A stretch of DNA of 64,000 nucleotides from contig NZ_JPHF01000011.1 in assembly GCF_000814325.1 (NCBI RefSeq), positions 62,001 to 126,000 of the forward strand, in the 5' to 3' direction. The position numbers were made by a program, and so were the translations under genes. The DNA comes from Flavihumibacter sp. ZG627 (lineage in GTDB: Bacteria; Bacteroidota; Bacteroidia; Chitinophagales; Chitinophagaceae). The notes beneath the pieces were generated by a model. The model had not been told where the DNA came from, searched no databases, and saw only the letters and a program-made list of their open reading frames with translations. Below are positions 17,058 to 26,627 of this stretch, in pieces (positions within the stretch are counted from its first letter, which is position 1; each line of letters starts with the position of its first letter).

Positions 17058-18893
17058 ATGTGTGGAATTGTTGCATATATCGGACATCGCGAGGCTTATC
17101 CCGTCATTTTGAAAGGCTTGAAGAGATTGGAATACCGGGGTTATGACAGCGCGGGAGTAGCATTATTAAATGGTGGTCTTAAAGTATACAAGAAACAGGG
17201 CAAAGTAGCTGACCTGGAAGAAACCCTGGTTGGAAAGGATCTTCATTCTAATATTGGTATTGGCCATACGCGCTGGGCTACGCATGGTGAACCTTGTGAC
17301 AGAAATGCGCATCCGCATTTGTCGGGTAATGGTAAGTTATCTATGATCCATAATGGGATCATAGAGAACTATGTGCAGATCAAAAAAGAACTTGTAAGTA
17401 AAGGATATGAATTTGTCAGTGATACTGATACGGAGGTATTGCTCAAATTCATAGAGGATATCCATCTGAATAATGAGGGCAGCCTGGAGGAGGCAGTTCG
17501 AATTGCCCTGAAAAGAGTAGTTGGTGCCTATGTGATCGTGTTACTTGATGCTGACAATCCGGATACATTAATAGCAGCGCGCAAAGGATCACCTCTTGTC
17601 ATAGGAATTGGCAAAGGAGAACATTTCCTTGCATCTGATGCATCACCAATAATTGAATACACCAAAGAAGTTGTGTATGTAAACGATTACGAAGTTGCTA
17701 TCATCAAAAAAGACGAACTCATACTCAAGAATCTGGGTAATGAAAAGATAACTCCATTTATCACCAAACTCGATCTTGAACTGGCAGCCATTGAGAAAGG
17801 AGGCTACGACCATTTCATGTTGAAGGAGATATTTGAGCAACCAAGTACCATATTTGATTGTTTGCGAGGACGCCTGGATGCCCATAATGGAACCATAACG
17901 ATGAGTGGTATCCAACAATATGCAGACCAATTGGTGAATGCAAACCGGATAATTATCATTGCCTGTGGAACAAGCTGGCATGCCGGATTGGTAGCTGAAT
18001 ATATTTTTGAAGAGGTGACCCGCATTCCAGTTGAAGTAGAATATGCTTCAGAGTTTCGATACCGGAATCCAATTGTAAACAAAGGTGACGTAATCATAGC
18101 GATTTCGCAAAGTGGTGAAACAGCAGATACCCTGGTTGCAATTGAAAGTGCCAAGTCGAATGGAGCCATCATTCTTGGTGTAGTGAATGTGGTGGGATCA
18201 TCAATTGCCCGCACATCGCATGGTGGCGCCTATACACATGCAGGCCCGGAAATTGGGGTAGCAAGTACTAAGGCCTTCACAGGGCAACTTGCGGTGTTAA
18301 CCATGATGGCGCTGAAGATCGGTTTGATGAAAGGAACACTTAGTGAGAAACGATTCATTCATTTGCTGAATGAGCTAAATGATGTTCCCGAAAAGGTTTC
18401 CGCAGCATTATTGCAACATGAAAAGATCCGGGAGATCGCCCTTAAATACCAGGATGCTAAAGATGCATTGTATTTAGGCAGGGGTTATAACTTTCCCATC
18501 GCCCTGGAGGGTGCTCTAAAGCTAAAAGAGATCTCTTACATACATGCGGAAGGATATCCGGCCGCAGAAATGAAGCATGGTCCCATTGCACTTGTTGATG
18601 AAAACCTTCCTGTGGTTTTTGTAGCAACAAAGGATAGTTTCCATGAAAAAGTATTGAGTAATATGCAGGAGATCAAGGCGCGGAAGGGTAAGGTGATTGC
18701 CGTGGTAAGTGAAGGAGATGATGCCGCTGATGCTTTGGCCGATGACACAATTATTGTGCCTTATGCGGATGAACTAATCGCGCCAATGATCAATGTTATA
18801 CCCATGCAATTACTTGCATATTATATTGGTGTCGCAAAAGGATTTGATGTAGACAAACCGCGGAACCTGGCTAAAAGCGTAACCGTGGAATAA
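17058..18893 (+). CDS. glmS: Glutamine--fructose-6-phosphate aminotransferase (isomerizing)
   Basis: GlmS makes glucosamine 6-phosphate from fructose 6-phosphate and glutamine, the first step towards UDP-GlcNAc for peptidoglycan and lipid A. The class II amidotransferase domain begins MCGIVAYIG, where Cys2 is the nucleophile after Met removal. It includes GIGHTRWATHG and the SMIHNGIIENY glutamine-binding loop. Two SIS sugar-isomerase domains follow, with IIACGTSWHAGL, AISQSGETADTL and the C-terminal DVDKPRNLAKSVTVE motif. Length (611) is standard. No glmS ribozyme is seen upstream. The DUF4954 gene starts 24 bases after its stop. Confidence 0.97.
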   Translation: MCGIVAYIGHREAYPVILKGLKRLEYRGYDSAGVALLNGGLKVYKKQGKVADLEETLVGKDLHSNIGIGHTRWATHGEPCDRNAHPHLSGNGKLSMIHNGIIENYVQIKKELVSKGYEFVSDTDTEVLLKFIEDIHLNNEGSLEEAVRIALKRVVGAYVIVLLDADNPDTLIAARKGSPLVIGIGKGEHFLASDASPIIEYTKEVVYVNDYEVAIIKKDELILKNLGNEKITPFITKLDLELAAIEKGGYDHFMLKEIFEQPSTIFDCLRGRLDAHNGTITMSGIQQYADQLVNANRIIIIACGTSWHAGLVAEYIFEEVTRIPVEVEYASEFRYRNPIVNKGDVIIAISQSGETADTLVAIESAKSNGAIILGVVNVVGSSIARTSHGGAYTHAGPEIGVASTKAFTGQLAVLTMMALKIGLMKGTLSEKRFIHLLNELNDVPEKVSAALLQHEKIREIALKYQDAKDALYLGRGYNFPIALEGALKLKEISYIHAEGYPAAEMKHGPIALVDENLPVVFVATKDSFHEKVLSNMQEIKARKGKVIAVVSEGDDAADALADDTIIVPYADELIAPMINVIPMQLLAYYIGVAKGFDVDKPRNLAKSVTVE

Positions 18894-18917
18894 TGTCCAT
18901 CTACCAAAAATCTTTTT

Positions 18918-21113
18918 ATGAACATCATCAGAAAAAGCCCCATACAGACCCTAGGTTATGGCTTTATTGAGCCACAGTTCCAACCATCCGGAAAAGATGA
19001 ATATTACCTTCGCAACAGGCAGAATAACAGCGGAATCAATTACCGCCACCTCAATGCCTACGAAATTGAAGTACTCGTAAGGAACCGCAACCAGAGTGAC
19101 GACTGGAACAAAATACTTGTTTCTGATGCATTCAACCCCGAACTCGTTAAGAATTGTAAGTTTTTCGGCCTTGTAAGAATTGGTAAACTGGAACCTTATT
19201 GTCTTGAATTTAAAAATCTCCGCATGCCTGTTGGTTTGTACAATAGTACTATTACCAGCAGTGATTTTGGCGATAACGTTGTAGTTGATAATGTGAATTA
19301 TTTATCTCATTACATCATTGGAAATGAGGTAATGCTTGTTAACATCAATGAGCTTGCCACAACAAGTCATGCAAAATTCGGGAATGGTATATTAAAGGAT
19401 GGGGAAGATGAAAAAACAAGAATATGGCTGGAAGTATGTAATGAAAACGGGGGGCGAAGCATTTTGCCCTTTGATGGAATGCTACCCGGCGATGCCTATC
19501 TATGGAGCCGGCACAGGCAGGATGAAGTGCTGCAGAAACAATTTGTAGCTTTTACCTCTAAGCGATACGATTCACTCAGAGGATATTACGGGATGGTTGG
19601 TGACCGTACTGTCATAAAGAATAGCCGGATCATCAAAGACACCATGATAGGCACGGATGCATACATAAAGGGAGCAAATAAAATAAAAAATATCACGCTC
19701 AATTCTACCCCCGAGGCCCGCACCCAGGTTGGTGAGGGGTGTGAATTGGTGAATGGCATAATTGGGGTAGGATGCAGGATATTTTATGGGGTAAAAGCGG
19801 TACGTTTTGTAATGGCAAGCCATTCCCAGTTAAAATATGGTGCAAGGCTCATCAATTCATACCTGGGAAATAACGCCACCATATCTTGTTGCGAAGTTTT
19901 GAATTCTCTTATATTTCCCGCGCATGAACAGCACCATAATAACTCATTTTTATGTGCTGCCTTAATAATGGGACAAAGCAATATGGCTGCCGGGGCTACA
20001 ATCGGATCCAATCACAATTCCAGGGCCGCTGATGGAGAACTTATAGCCGGTCGCGGTTTCTGGCCAGGCCTTTGTGTGAGTCTTAAGCACAATTCAAAGT
20101 TTGCTGCATTTACAATTATTGCGAAAGGGGACTTTCCCGCCGAACTCAATATTGAACTTCCATTCTCCCTTGTTAGTAATGATGTTTCAAACGACAGGCT
20201 ATTGGTTATTCCGGGCTATTGGTTTCAATACAATTTATATGCACTTGCCCGGAACAGCTGGAAATATGTAGCCCGTGACCAGCGTACCGACAAAACGCAA
20301 GAAATTGAATATGATTTTCTGGCTCCTGATACCGCAAATGATATCTGGAAGGCATTAGGCATATTAGAATCTATTACCGGAATTGCCTGGTTCCGCAAAA
20401 ATGGAAAATCCGGTTTGGAATCTTCCATGCGAAAAAAAGGGAAAGCACTCCTTACAGAAAGATCTGAGGAACTGGATGATCTTGAGATCATTCTTCCTAA
20501 CGCAGAAAACAGCACCAGGCAGGTTATTGTAAAGAAAGCAGCAATGGCCTATCAGTGGTATAAAGCATTCCTTGATTTTTATGCAGCCAGAGAAATTATA
20601 GGTGCATTTAAAGCTAATCCATTAAGTACCTTCAACAGGATGGTTGCAAAACTTCCTGCAGCCGGGAAAATAAATGAATGGGAAAATATCGGGGGACAAC
20701 TCATTCCAGTAGAAATCGTAAACCAATGCCTGCAGCAAATCAGGAAGGGAGCTATTGATAGTTGGGGAAGCCTTCATGATTTCTACAAAAAGGAAGGCGT
20801 TAATTATCCAGCGAAAAAACTGGCACATGCAATATCCTTGTACAAACAAATGCATGGTGTTGAATTAAATTCGAATCCAAATGAGGTAAGAGCATTACTA
20901 CAACATAGCATACTATTCCGAAAGCAGGTCTCTGATCAGATTCATGCCACAAGAGCCAAAGATTATAAAAACCCCTTTCGCCAAATGGTATATGACAATA
21001 AAGAGGAGTTGGAGGCTGTAATTGGAAAACTGGAAGAAAATAGTTTTATACTTGAAGACAGACTTCATCTGAATTCATACAGGAAAACTGTAAACAATTT
21101 ATTGAAGAAATAA
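18918..21113 (+). CDS. DUF4954 family protein with left-handed beta-helix core
   Basis: A 731-residue cytoplasmic protein that I assign to DUF4954. Residues ~85-400 show hexapeptide-like repeats typical of left-handed beta-helix acyl- and nucleotidyltransferases, for example GDRTVIKNSRIIKDTMIGTD and GEGCELVNGIIGVGCRIFYG. The segment SNHNSRAADGELIAGRGFWP is a likely active-site region. Residues ~430-731 are mainly helical. Coming 24 bases after glmS, it is probably co-transcribed and may act in amino-sugar or nucleotide-sugar metabolism, but no activity is established. The 3' end overlaps the convergent cargo gene by 15 bases. Confidence 0.77.
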   Translation: MNIIRKSPIQTLGYGFIEPQFQPSGKDEYYLRNRQNNSGINYRHLNAYEIEVLVRNRNQSDDWNKILVSDAFNPELVKNCKFFGLVRIGKLEPYCLEFKNLRMPVGLYNSTITSSDFGDNVVVDNVNYLSHYIIGNEVMLVNINELATTSHAKFGNGILKDGEDEKTRIWLEVCNENGGRSILPFDGMLPGDAYLWSRHRQDEVLQKQFVAFTSKRYDSLRGYYGMVGDRTVIKNSRIIKDTMIGTDAYIKGANKIKNITLNSTPEARTQVGEGCELVNGIIGVGCRIFYGVKAVRFVMASHSQLKYGARLINSYLGNNATISCCEVLNSLIFPAHEQHHNNSFLCAALIMGQSNMAAGATIGSNHNSRAADGELIAGRGFWPGLCVSLKHNSKFAAFTIIAKGDFPAELNIELPFSLVSNDVSNDRLLVIPGYWFQYNLYALARNSWKYVARDQRTDKTQEIEYDFLAPDTANDIWKALGILESITGIAWFRKNGKSGLESSMRKKGKALLTERSEELDDLEIILPNAENSTRQVIVKKAAMAYQWYKAFLDFYAAREIIGAFKANPLSTFNRMVAKLPAAGKINEWENIGGQLIPVEIVNQCLQQIRKGAIDSWGSLHDFYKKEGVNYPAKKLAHAISLYKQMHGVELNSNPNEVRALLQHSILFRKQVSDQIHATRAKDYKNPFRQMVYDNKEELEAVIGKLEENSFILEDRLHLNSYRKTVNNLLKK

Positions 21114-23168
21114 CTGATTTACAAGAAGGACAGTTTCGTTACTGATTACCCGAATTATATAAATACCTGCCGGTAGTTTCCGAGTTAGATGATGGTTATG
21201 GTTACCCCCAGGAAGCTTTACCCATTCCCTTAACACAGGCTGACCGCTTATATTGAATATTTCGAGCATTAATGATTGTTGACCCCGGCTATAAAATTGC
21301 AAACAATATAGCGCAGGATTATAAGATAAAGTAATCACCTGGTTGTTTGTATAACCTGTACCAAACTGCATAGCTTTTCCATAGCTTAACTGACCATTAT
21401 TATCTATTGATTTTATCCTGCAGTAGCCACTCTCCCACTCTATCGGCAAATTCAGTTTATAATTATTCTGGTGCTTGTATGACGGTATAGTTCCTACGCT
21501 TTGGAAAAGATTACCATCATGAGACAATTCCACTTCAAACCATGAATTATCAGTGGATATTCCGGTCTCCCATTTGCAGATCCACTTTGAATTTATTTGT
21601 TCCATCCATTGCCTGTTTATTTTTATAGGCAAGGTGTTCATGCCAGGCAGAAAACTGGCAAGGGTCAGGAATTGAACAGTCTCATTATCAAAAACTTCAC
21701 TTGTTACAGAACCAGATAAAAATGCCAGTCCAGATGTAGCAGTATTACCTAAACTAAACCAATCACCTCCATTTGAACCTGCCACGCGAAGGCTTTCGAG
21801 ATCTGACACTCCACCGCTATATATTTCATCAAAAGAAAGTTCTACATAGGCTGTTGATCCGGAACCCCCACTGACTTCCCAGTATTCCACCTGTGAAATA
21901 TGATCCAGGCCATCCCCCATTAGTGATGATATTGTGTAGGGGTCTGCACGGAAATACCGAACGAGAAAATCACCGTATCCTGTTTTTAGAATAATCCACC
22001 TTTGCTGGCCATTTGAACCTGTAGGAAAACGAAAATCCTGGCCTTCAATGCTTCTTTTAAGGATAGACCCATCAATGTATGATCCAAGGTTCAGGCTATC
22101 AGACCGAAAATACCCGGTACGTTCCAGGATCAGTTGCTCGGAAGCATCAATTTGGATTATGCCATTTATAAGATGAACTTCGAAAGGCAGTGCTGGTAAA
22201 GCATCTATAAAAATTGAATTGTTATTCATAAAAGCCAGTCGAATACTGTCTCTTATAGTACCACCAGCCTGTACATGCTGGGGTACCACACCATTCAATA
22301 ATATAGTGCCGGTACTTCCCGATAGATTTGATTCATAAATGATAGCGTTTTGCTGGCGCCAATTTCCTTTAAGTGCAAGCACGCATGAACGGGTGCTGGT
22401 GGCCATATTAAAGCCGGCATGATCAAGCTGAAGATCTCCTGCAACGCTAATAGTATCTGAAAAATTTATGGCAAATGATACCCCTGATTCAATTTCCAGG
22501 TTGCCTCTTATTCTTAAGGGATTTGTTCCTGAAGAAGAATAGGAAGTGGTATCATTAGGTGCTGCAGCTGCTGATAATTGTAAGGTGCCATAGATTCTGT
22601 TGCTCAATGATATAGTTGAAGCGGCATCCGTATTCTCAAATCTGAAAATCCCCAGTTCGGTTCCGATATCCCTGCTAAGCTGCTGAACAATGTCTGCATG
22701 CCCTGTTCTGGTTCGGTGAACATATCTCCCACCATTATCAATTCTTAAAGAATCATTTATTCTGATTGAATATCCGCTGCTGCTGTTACTTGCATTTATA
22801 AAAATTCCACCTGAGCCAATTAGGAGAGTATACCCAGTACCGGTAGTTGAAAAAGCCCTTGGCTCGAGGCTTCCTGAGCTGCTGGTAAGCAAATTGGTTG
22901 GAGGCAACAAAACTGTGATGCTATTGCCCGCATCAGCAATTATCTGCAATGAGCGGATTGATACCTGTTGGTCAGAAAGCTGGATGTTATAAGAGCCGGG
23001 AATGAGACTGTTATCTAGCAACACATCATCTGTTATAGATGGAACCAAGCCAGACTCCCAATTGATAGGGTCGTCCCATCTACCGTTACCCGCCATCCCT
23101 GTCCACCTGATTTGTGCCACTGCTTCCACCGAAAGCAGTAATAGCAAAACCCAAACACTTCTTCTCAT
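21099..23168 (-). CDS. Type IX secretion cargo with C-terminal sorting domain
   Basis: A 689-residue exported protein. It has a signal peptide (residues ~1-18, ending VEAVAQ), a region opening WTGMAGNGRWDDPINWESGL, a long low-complexity beta-rich body with many Ser/Thr/Asn, and a C-terminal type A sorting domain of about 75 residues (LEIFNISGQPVLREW, then LPAGIYIIRVI). The type IX system recognises and usually removes this domain at the outer membrane. No enzymatic domain is recognised; the body resembles a beta-solenoid surface protein. A porD-like secretion gene lies at 46852. Confidence 0.85.
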   Translation of the reverse strand: MRRSVWVLLLLLSVEAVAQIRWTGMAGNGRWDDPINWESGLVPSITDDVLLDNSLIPGSYNIQLSDQQVSIRSLQIIADAGNSITVLLPPTNLLTSSSGSLEPRAFSTTGTGYTLLIGSGGIFINASNSSSGYSIRINDSLRIDNGGRYVHRTRTGHADIVQQLSRDIGTELGIFRFENTDAASTISLSNRIYGTLQLSAAAAPNDTTSYSSSGTNPLRIRGNLEIESGVSFAINFSDTISVAGDLQLDHAGFNMATSTRSCVLALKGNWRQQNAIIYESNLSGSTGTILLNGVVPQHVQAGGTIRDSIRLAFMNNNSIFIDALPALPFEVHLINGIIQIDASEQLILERTGYFRSDSLNLGSYIDGSILKRSIEGQDFRFPTGSNGQQRWIILKTGYGDFLVRYFRADPYTISSLMGDGLDHISQVEYWEVSGGSGSTAYVELSFDEIYSGGVSDLESLRVAGSNGGDWFSLGNTATSGLAFLSGSVTSEVFDNETVQFLTLASFLPGMNTLPIKINRQWMEQINSKWICKWETGISTDNSWFEVELSHDGNLFQSVGTIPSYKHQNNYKLNLPIEWESGYCRIKSIDNNGQLSYGKAMQFGTGYTNNQVITLSYNPALYCLQFYSRGQQSLMLEIFNISGQPVLREWVKLPGGNHNHHLTRKLPAGIYIIRVISNETVLLVNQLFLQ

Positions 23169-23411
23169 AACACACCATTTTGCTTTGGTGCAAATTAGCG
23201 GGTAATGGTAAAGCTGGCAAGAGCTGTAACCAGTTAGGGTTAAAAAACGGTATTTGGTCTACGGTGCCGACACGATGCTATTACGATGCCCTTACGGTGC
23301 CGTCAATTGTATTAGTATCCTTCGGAGCTTATTCGGCAATAGTGTAGCTTATGACTAGGTGGGAGCAATACACATATCTCTAATGCGCAGGGTAGGTACT
23401 ACCTTACTCCG

Positions 23412-23444
23412 GGTCCCTATCTGGTCCCTATCTGGTCCCTATTT
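23412..23444. repeat. Three-copy 11-base tandem repeat
   Basis: The unit GGTCCCTATCT occurs at 23412-23422 and 23423-23433, with a third copy at 23434-23444 ending TTT instead of TCT. It lies in a gene-free spacer. It is too short and lacks the spacers needed for CRISPR. Confidence 0.8.
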
Positions 23445-23470
23445 TTAGCTCTATTGGAGGGAAAAGTTGA

Positions 23471-23507
23471 GGCCGTTTACAGTTTTATAAAAAAACCGGA
23501 AACGGCC
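23471..23507 (-). terminator. Possible terminator of the small lipoprotein gene
   Basis: GGCCGTTT (23471-23478) and AAACGGCC (23500-23507) are perfect complements around a 21-base loop. Read leftward, the inner CCGG is followed by a run of seven T. The hairpin starts 25 bases past the stop of the 72-residue lipoprotein gene. The large loop makes the assignment uncertain. Confidence 0.4.
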
Positions 23508-23531
23508 CCATTCAATACTATTCCGGAAGAA

Positions 23532-23750
23532 TTATTTCTTCAGGCTATCAACTTTTGCATTGATAGTATCAACAGCAGCACTAACAGTTGAATCAATTGC
23601 AGCAGAAGCTGAATTTACAGTAGCAGCAGCAGAATCGAGAGTTGCATTGATTGCAGAAGAATCAGTGATAGTAACTTCAGTTGTTTCAGCACCATCATTA
23701 CAGGCAGCGAAAGCAGCGGCGATAGCCAGAACAGCAAATACCTTTTTCAT
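23532..23750 (-). CDS. Small Ala/Ser/Thr/Asp-rich lipoprotein
   Basis: A 72-residue protein of unknown function. A basic start and hydrophobic stretch lead to lipobox AFAAC (Cys17). The mature ~55 residues are low in complexity, with repeating SAxxxVxSAxxxIDS-type heptads (SAAATVNSASAAIDSTVSAA) that suggest an amphipathic helix or coiled coil, ending VDSLKK. In general shape it recalls small abundant outer-membrane lipoproteins such as Lpp, but no homology is claimed. It is separated from der by about 80 bases. Confidence 0.7.
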   Translation of the reverse strand: MKKVFAVLAIAAAFAACNDGAETTEVTITDSSAINATLDSAAATVNSASAAIDSTVSAAVDTINAKVDSLKK

Positions 23751-23832
23751 TTTCTTTGACGTTTATGTGTTTTATAAAACAGGCGCAAAATTACCTGTTT
23801 CCGCCACACTTACAAGTTTCAGGCCATATTTT

Positions 23833-25146
23833 TTATTTTTTCCTGAAAAATATCCTTACTGGCACACCGGTAAAATTGAAACTTTCCCGAAGCTTGTTTT
23901 CCAGGTAGTTACGATATGGAGCCTTAATGTCATCGGGGTAGTTACAGAAAAAAGCAAATGATGGAACCACCGTTGGAAGCTGGGTAGCGTACTTAATACT
24001 AACCGGGTTTCCTCTTACTACAGGAGCATGATAAGCTGCTACGGCTTTAAGCATAACATCATTTAACTGTGATGTCGGAACTTTCCGTTTACGGTTCTCC
24101 ACTACATCGAGGGCAATTTCAATAGCTTTAAAAATCCTTGTTTTCTCTTTAGCTGAAATAAAAAGTACCGGCACATCTGTAAAGGGAGCGAGTCTTTCCT
24201 TGAGTTGCTTTTCATAATCACGGGCCGTGTTCGTTTCTTTTGCCACAAGGTCCCATTTGTTCACAAGTAAAACGATTCCTTTTCCTTTCCTTGCTGCCAG
24301 GCTGAAAATACTAAGGTCCTGTGCGGAAATTCCTTTTTCAGCATCCAGTACAAGCATGCATACATCTGCTTCATCAAGGGCTTTGATAGCGCGAATTACA
24401 GAATAGAATTCCAGGTCTTCATGTACCTTTTGCTTCTTTCGTATTCCAGCCGTGTCTATAAGAATAAACTCTTTCTGGAATAGATTATAATGGGTGTGAA
24501 TAGTATCACGTGTTGTGCCGGCGATCTCACTAACAATGGTTCTTTCCTGGCCCACCAAAGCATTCAGGAGGCTGCTCTTGCCCACGTTAGGCTGTCCAAT
24601 TATAGCAAATTTAGGAACACTATCCCCTTCGTTTTCCGCATAGCGATCTTCGGGGATCCTTTCGGTTATCGCATCCAGGATTTCACCAGATCCACTACCG
24701 CTTATAGCTGATATAAAGAAAATATCCTCAAAACCCATACTATAAAACTCGTTTGCTTCAAGCTGTCTTTGTGGATTATCAACTTTGTTTACTGCAAGGT
24801 ATACAGGCTTGGTAGTTCTTCTTAAAACATCCGCCATTGATTCGTCGAGGTCGGTAATTCCTGTAGCAACATCTGTAACGAAGATCAGCGCATCAGCCTC
24901 ATCAAGTGCAATAAGTACCTGTTTTTTTATCTCCCGCTCAAATACATCCTGGCTGCGAGGCACAAAACCACCGGTATCAATTACATTGAATGTCTTGCCA
25001 TTCCATTCCGCAATACCATACTGACGATCGCGAGTTACCCCGCTCACATCATCCACGATGGCCTTTCTTTGTTCCAGTAAACGATTGAAAAAAGTACTTT
25101 TTCCAACGTTTGGTCTTCCCACAATTGCAACTGTATATCCAGCCAT
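23833..25146 (-). CDS. der: Ribosome biogenesis GTPase Der (EngA)
   Basis: Der is a double GTPase needed for maturation of the 50S ribosomal subunit. G domain 1 has GRPNVGKSTFFNRL, DTGGF and NKVD. G domain 2 has GQPNVGKSSLLNAL, DTAGIRKK and NKWD. A C-terminal KH-like domain follows from ~residue 350 and ends with FTGVPVRIFFRKK. Length (437) is typical. It lies 46 bases downstream of era in the same direction, so the two ribosome-assembly GTPases are probably co-transcribed. Confidence 0.97.
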   Translation of the reverse strand: MAGYTVAIVGRPNVGKSTFFNRLLEQRKAIVDDVSGVTRDRQYGIAEWNGKTFNVIDTGGFVPRSQDVFEREIKKQVLIALDEADALIFVTDVATGITDLDESMADVLRRTTKPVYLAVNKVDNPQRQLEANEFYSMGFEDIFFISAISGSGSGEILDAITERIPEDRYAENEGDSVPKFAIIGQPNVGKSSLLNALVGQERTIVSEIAGTTRDTIHTHYNLFQKEFILIDTAGIRKKQKVHEDLEFYSVIRAIKALDEADVCMLVLDAEKGISAQDLSIFSLAARKGKGIVLLVNKWDLVAKETNTARDYEKQLKERLAPFTDVPVLFISAKEKTRIFKAIEIALDVVENRKRKVPTSQLNDVMLKAVAAYHAPVVRGNPVSIKYATQLPTVVPSFAFFCNYPDDIKAPYRNYLENKLRESFNFTGVPVRIFFRKK

Positions 25147-25192
25147 ATCAATATTTTTTTGTTTGATGCAACATTTAATTTTTTTCCTTTAT

Positions 25193-26062
25193 CTAATTGT
25201 ATCCGTACTCCCTAAGGTATAGTTCATTATCCCTCCACTTGGGACGCACTTTTACAAATAGCTCGAGGAACACCTTTTGACCAAGAAATTTTTCAATTTC
25301 CTGCCTTGACCTGGTACCAAGATCTTTAATACCCTTTCCTTTTTCGCCTAATATGATCCCTTTCTGGGTATCACGCTGAACGATAATATCGGCCTGGATC
25401 TTAATAAGGGTAGATTTCTCTTTAAATTCCTGAACAAGCACAGCGGTATGGTAAGGAATCTCATCCTGATAAAGTTGGTAAATCTGTTCGCGAATTAATT
25501 CGCCAACAAAAAATCGGGTAGGCAGGTCCGTAAGATTTTCTTCATCAAAGAAAGGTTCGCCCTCGGGAAGAAAAGAAAGAATTTTCTGAAGCAACTTTTC
25601 AACCCCTGTTTTATGCAGGGCTGAAACGGTAACTATTTCTTTTACATAAGGTTTTCCGGAAAAAAATTGACGTGCTTCTTCCACCCTTGCCGGCGATAAC
25701 CCTTCTATCTTGTTCAGCACCAGTAATGCCGGAACCCTTAATCTCAATGCCGAGAATATGGCGTCGCTTTCGGCCCAGTCGTCATATATGTCTACCATCA
25801 ACAAAGCCAGATCCGCATCCTCCAATGCACTCTTCACAGCATGCATCATTTTCTGATGGAGTTTATATTTGGGCTCTATGATACCAGGGGTATCAGAAAA
25901 GATAACCTGGTAACCAGGCTCAGACAGTATTCCTTTAATACGGTGACGTGTTGTCTGCACTTTAGGGGAAACAATAGCGAGTTTTTCGCCCATGAAGGCA
26001 TTGAGCAATGTGCTCTTTCCTGCATTTGGTTTACCGAAGATATTTACGAATCCTACTTTCAT
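25193..26062 (-). CDS. era: GTPase Era
   Basis: Era is an essential GTPase that binds the 3' end of 16S rRNA during 30S assembly. The G domain shows GKPNAGKSTLLNAF (G1), TTRHRIKGI (switch I), DTPGI (G3) and NKIE (G4). The C-terminal KH domain carries QKGIILGEKGKGIKDLGTRSR near residue 235. Length (289) is standard. It is the first gene of an era-der pair. In these positions era lacks the rnc/recO neighbours common in Proteobacteria. Confidence 0.96.
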   Translation of the reverse strand: MKVGFVNIFGKPNAGKSTLLNAFMGEKLAIVSPKVQTTRHRIKGILSEPGYQVIFSDTPGIIEPKYKLHQKMMHAVKSALEDADLALLMVDIYDDWAESDAIFSALRLRVPALLVLNKIEGLSPARVEEARQFFSGKPYVKEIVTVSALHKTGVEKLLQKILSFLPEGEPFFDEENLTDLPTRFFVGELIREQIYQLYQDEIPYHTAVLVQEFKEKSTLIKIQADIIVQRDTQKGIILGEKGKGIKDLGTRSRQEIEKFLGQKVFLELFVKVRPKWRDNELYLREYGYN

Positions 26063-26451
26063 CTTTAGCTATTTCGGGCAATAGAATAACGCTAAAGAAT
26101 ACATGAGGAGGTAATCAGATTCGCTGCGTGGCTGCTATTGCCGCAAGGGAATAAAGGGTGCAAAGGTAGTCAAATGCAGGTTAAATGCCAAACGAATGAA
26201 ATTTCCGGGAATATCTGGATATCCTCAGATAAGGGTTTATTCCGTTTCAATCCTGCAATTCAGCAATTCATAAGAAACAGAGAATAAAGTGGTAATATCA
26301 GAAAATGAATATAAGAGAAGAATTTCACTGCCATTGTTTCAAGAAAAGGAGTGATGTATAAATTACTCACCTTCGGCACGAAGGTTTCCAGGTAATGGAA
26401 GGGCAAAAGAATTTTATGGTAGTTCTTCCATTGGTTTGGGAAGGGGCATAA
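26063..26451. other. Gene-free region between era and the initiator tRNA
   Basis: No supported coding frame or RNA was found. It should contain the era promoter near its left end. The sequence is AT-rich without clear repeats. Confidence 0.45.
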
Positions 26452-26480
26452 AAAAAGCAGCTGATTTAAAGCTGCTTTTT
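26452..26480 (-). terminator. Rho-independent terminator of tRNA-fMet
   Basis: Arms AAAAAGCAGCT (26452-26462) and AGCTGCTTTTT (26470-26480) are perfect complements around a 7-base loop. Read leftward, the hairpin begins six bases after the tRNA 3' end and runs into a T tract, so it closes the tRNA transcript. Confidence 0.85.
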
Positions 26481-26485
26481 CTTTG

Positions 26486-26557
<72 letters not shown>

Positions 26558-26567
26558 ATTTGGATTG

Positions 26568-26599
26568 CAAATGTACAGCGCAATAGCTTTCCTGCCAAA
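26568..26599 (-). promoter_or_regulatory. Promoter of tRNA-fMet
   Basis: Read leftward, TTTG (26599-26596) is followed after 20 bases by TACATTTG (26575-26568), a full match to the Bacteroidota primary sigma consensus TTTG/TAnnTTTG. Transcription would begin about five bases before the mature tRNA 5' end at 26557. Confidence 0.8.
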
Positions 26600-26627
26600 T
26601 AAAATTGAAATATATTTTTTTTAAATG

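Larger units (their letters stand above)
23169..23531. other. Gene-free spacer with degenerate short repeats
   Basis: No coding frame is supported here. Around 23261-23302 two copies of ACGGTGCCG flank two copies of ACGATGC. Further on is an 11-base tandem repeat (23412-23444) and then a hairpin (23471-23507). The upstream region of the leftward type IX cargo gene is included, but no clear TAnnTTTG promoter was identified for it. Confidence 0.5.

Noticed and set aside
23412-23444. Tandem repeat as a possible CRISPR array
   Set aside because: The unit is 11 bases with no spacers, and no cas genes are present.
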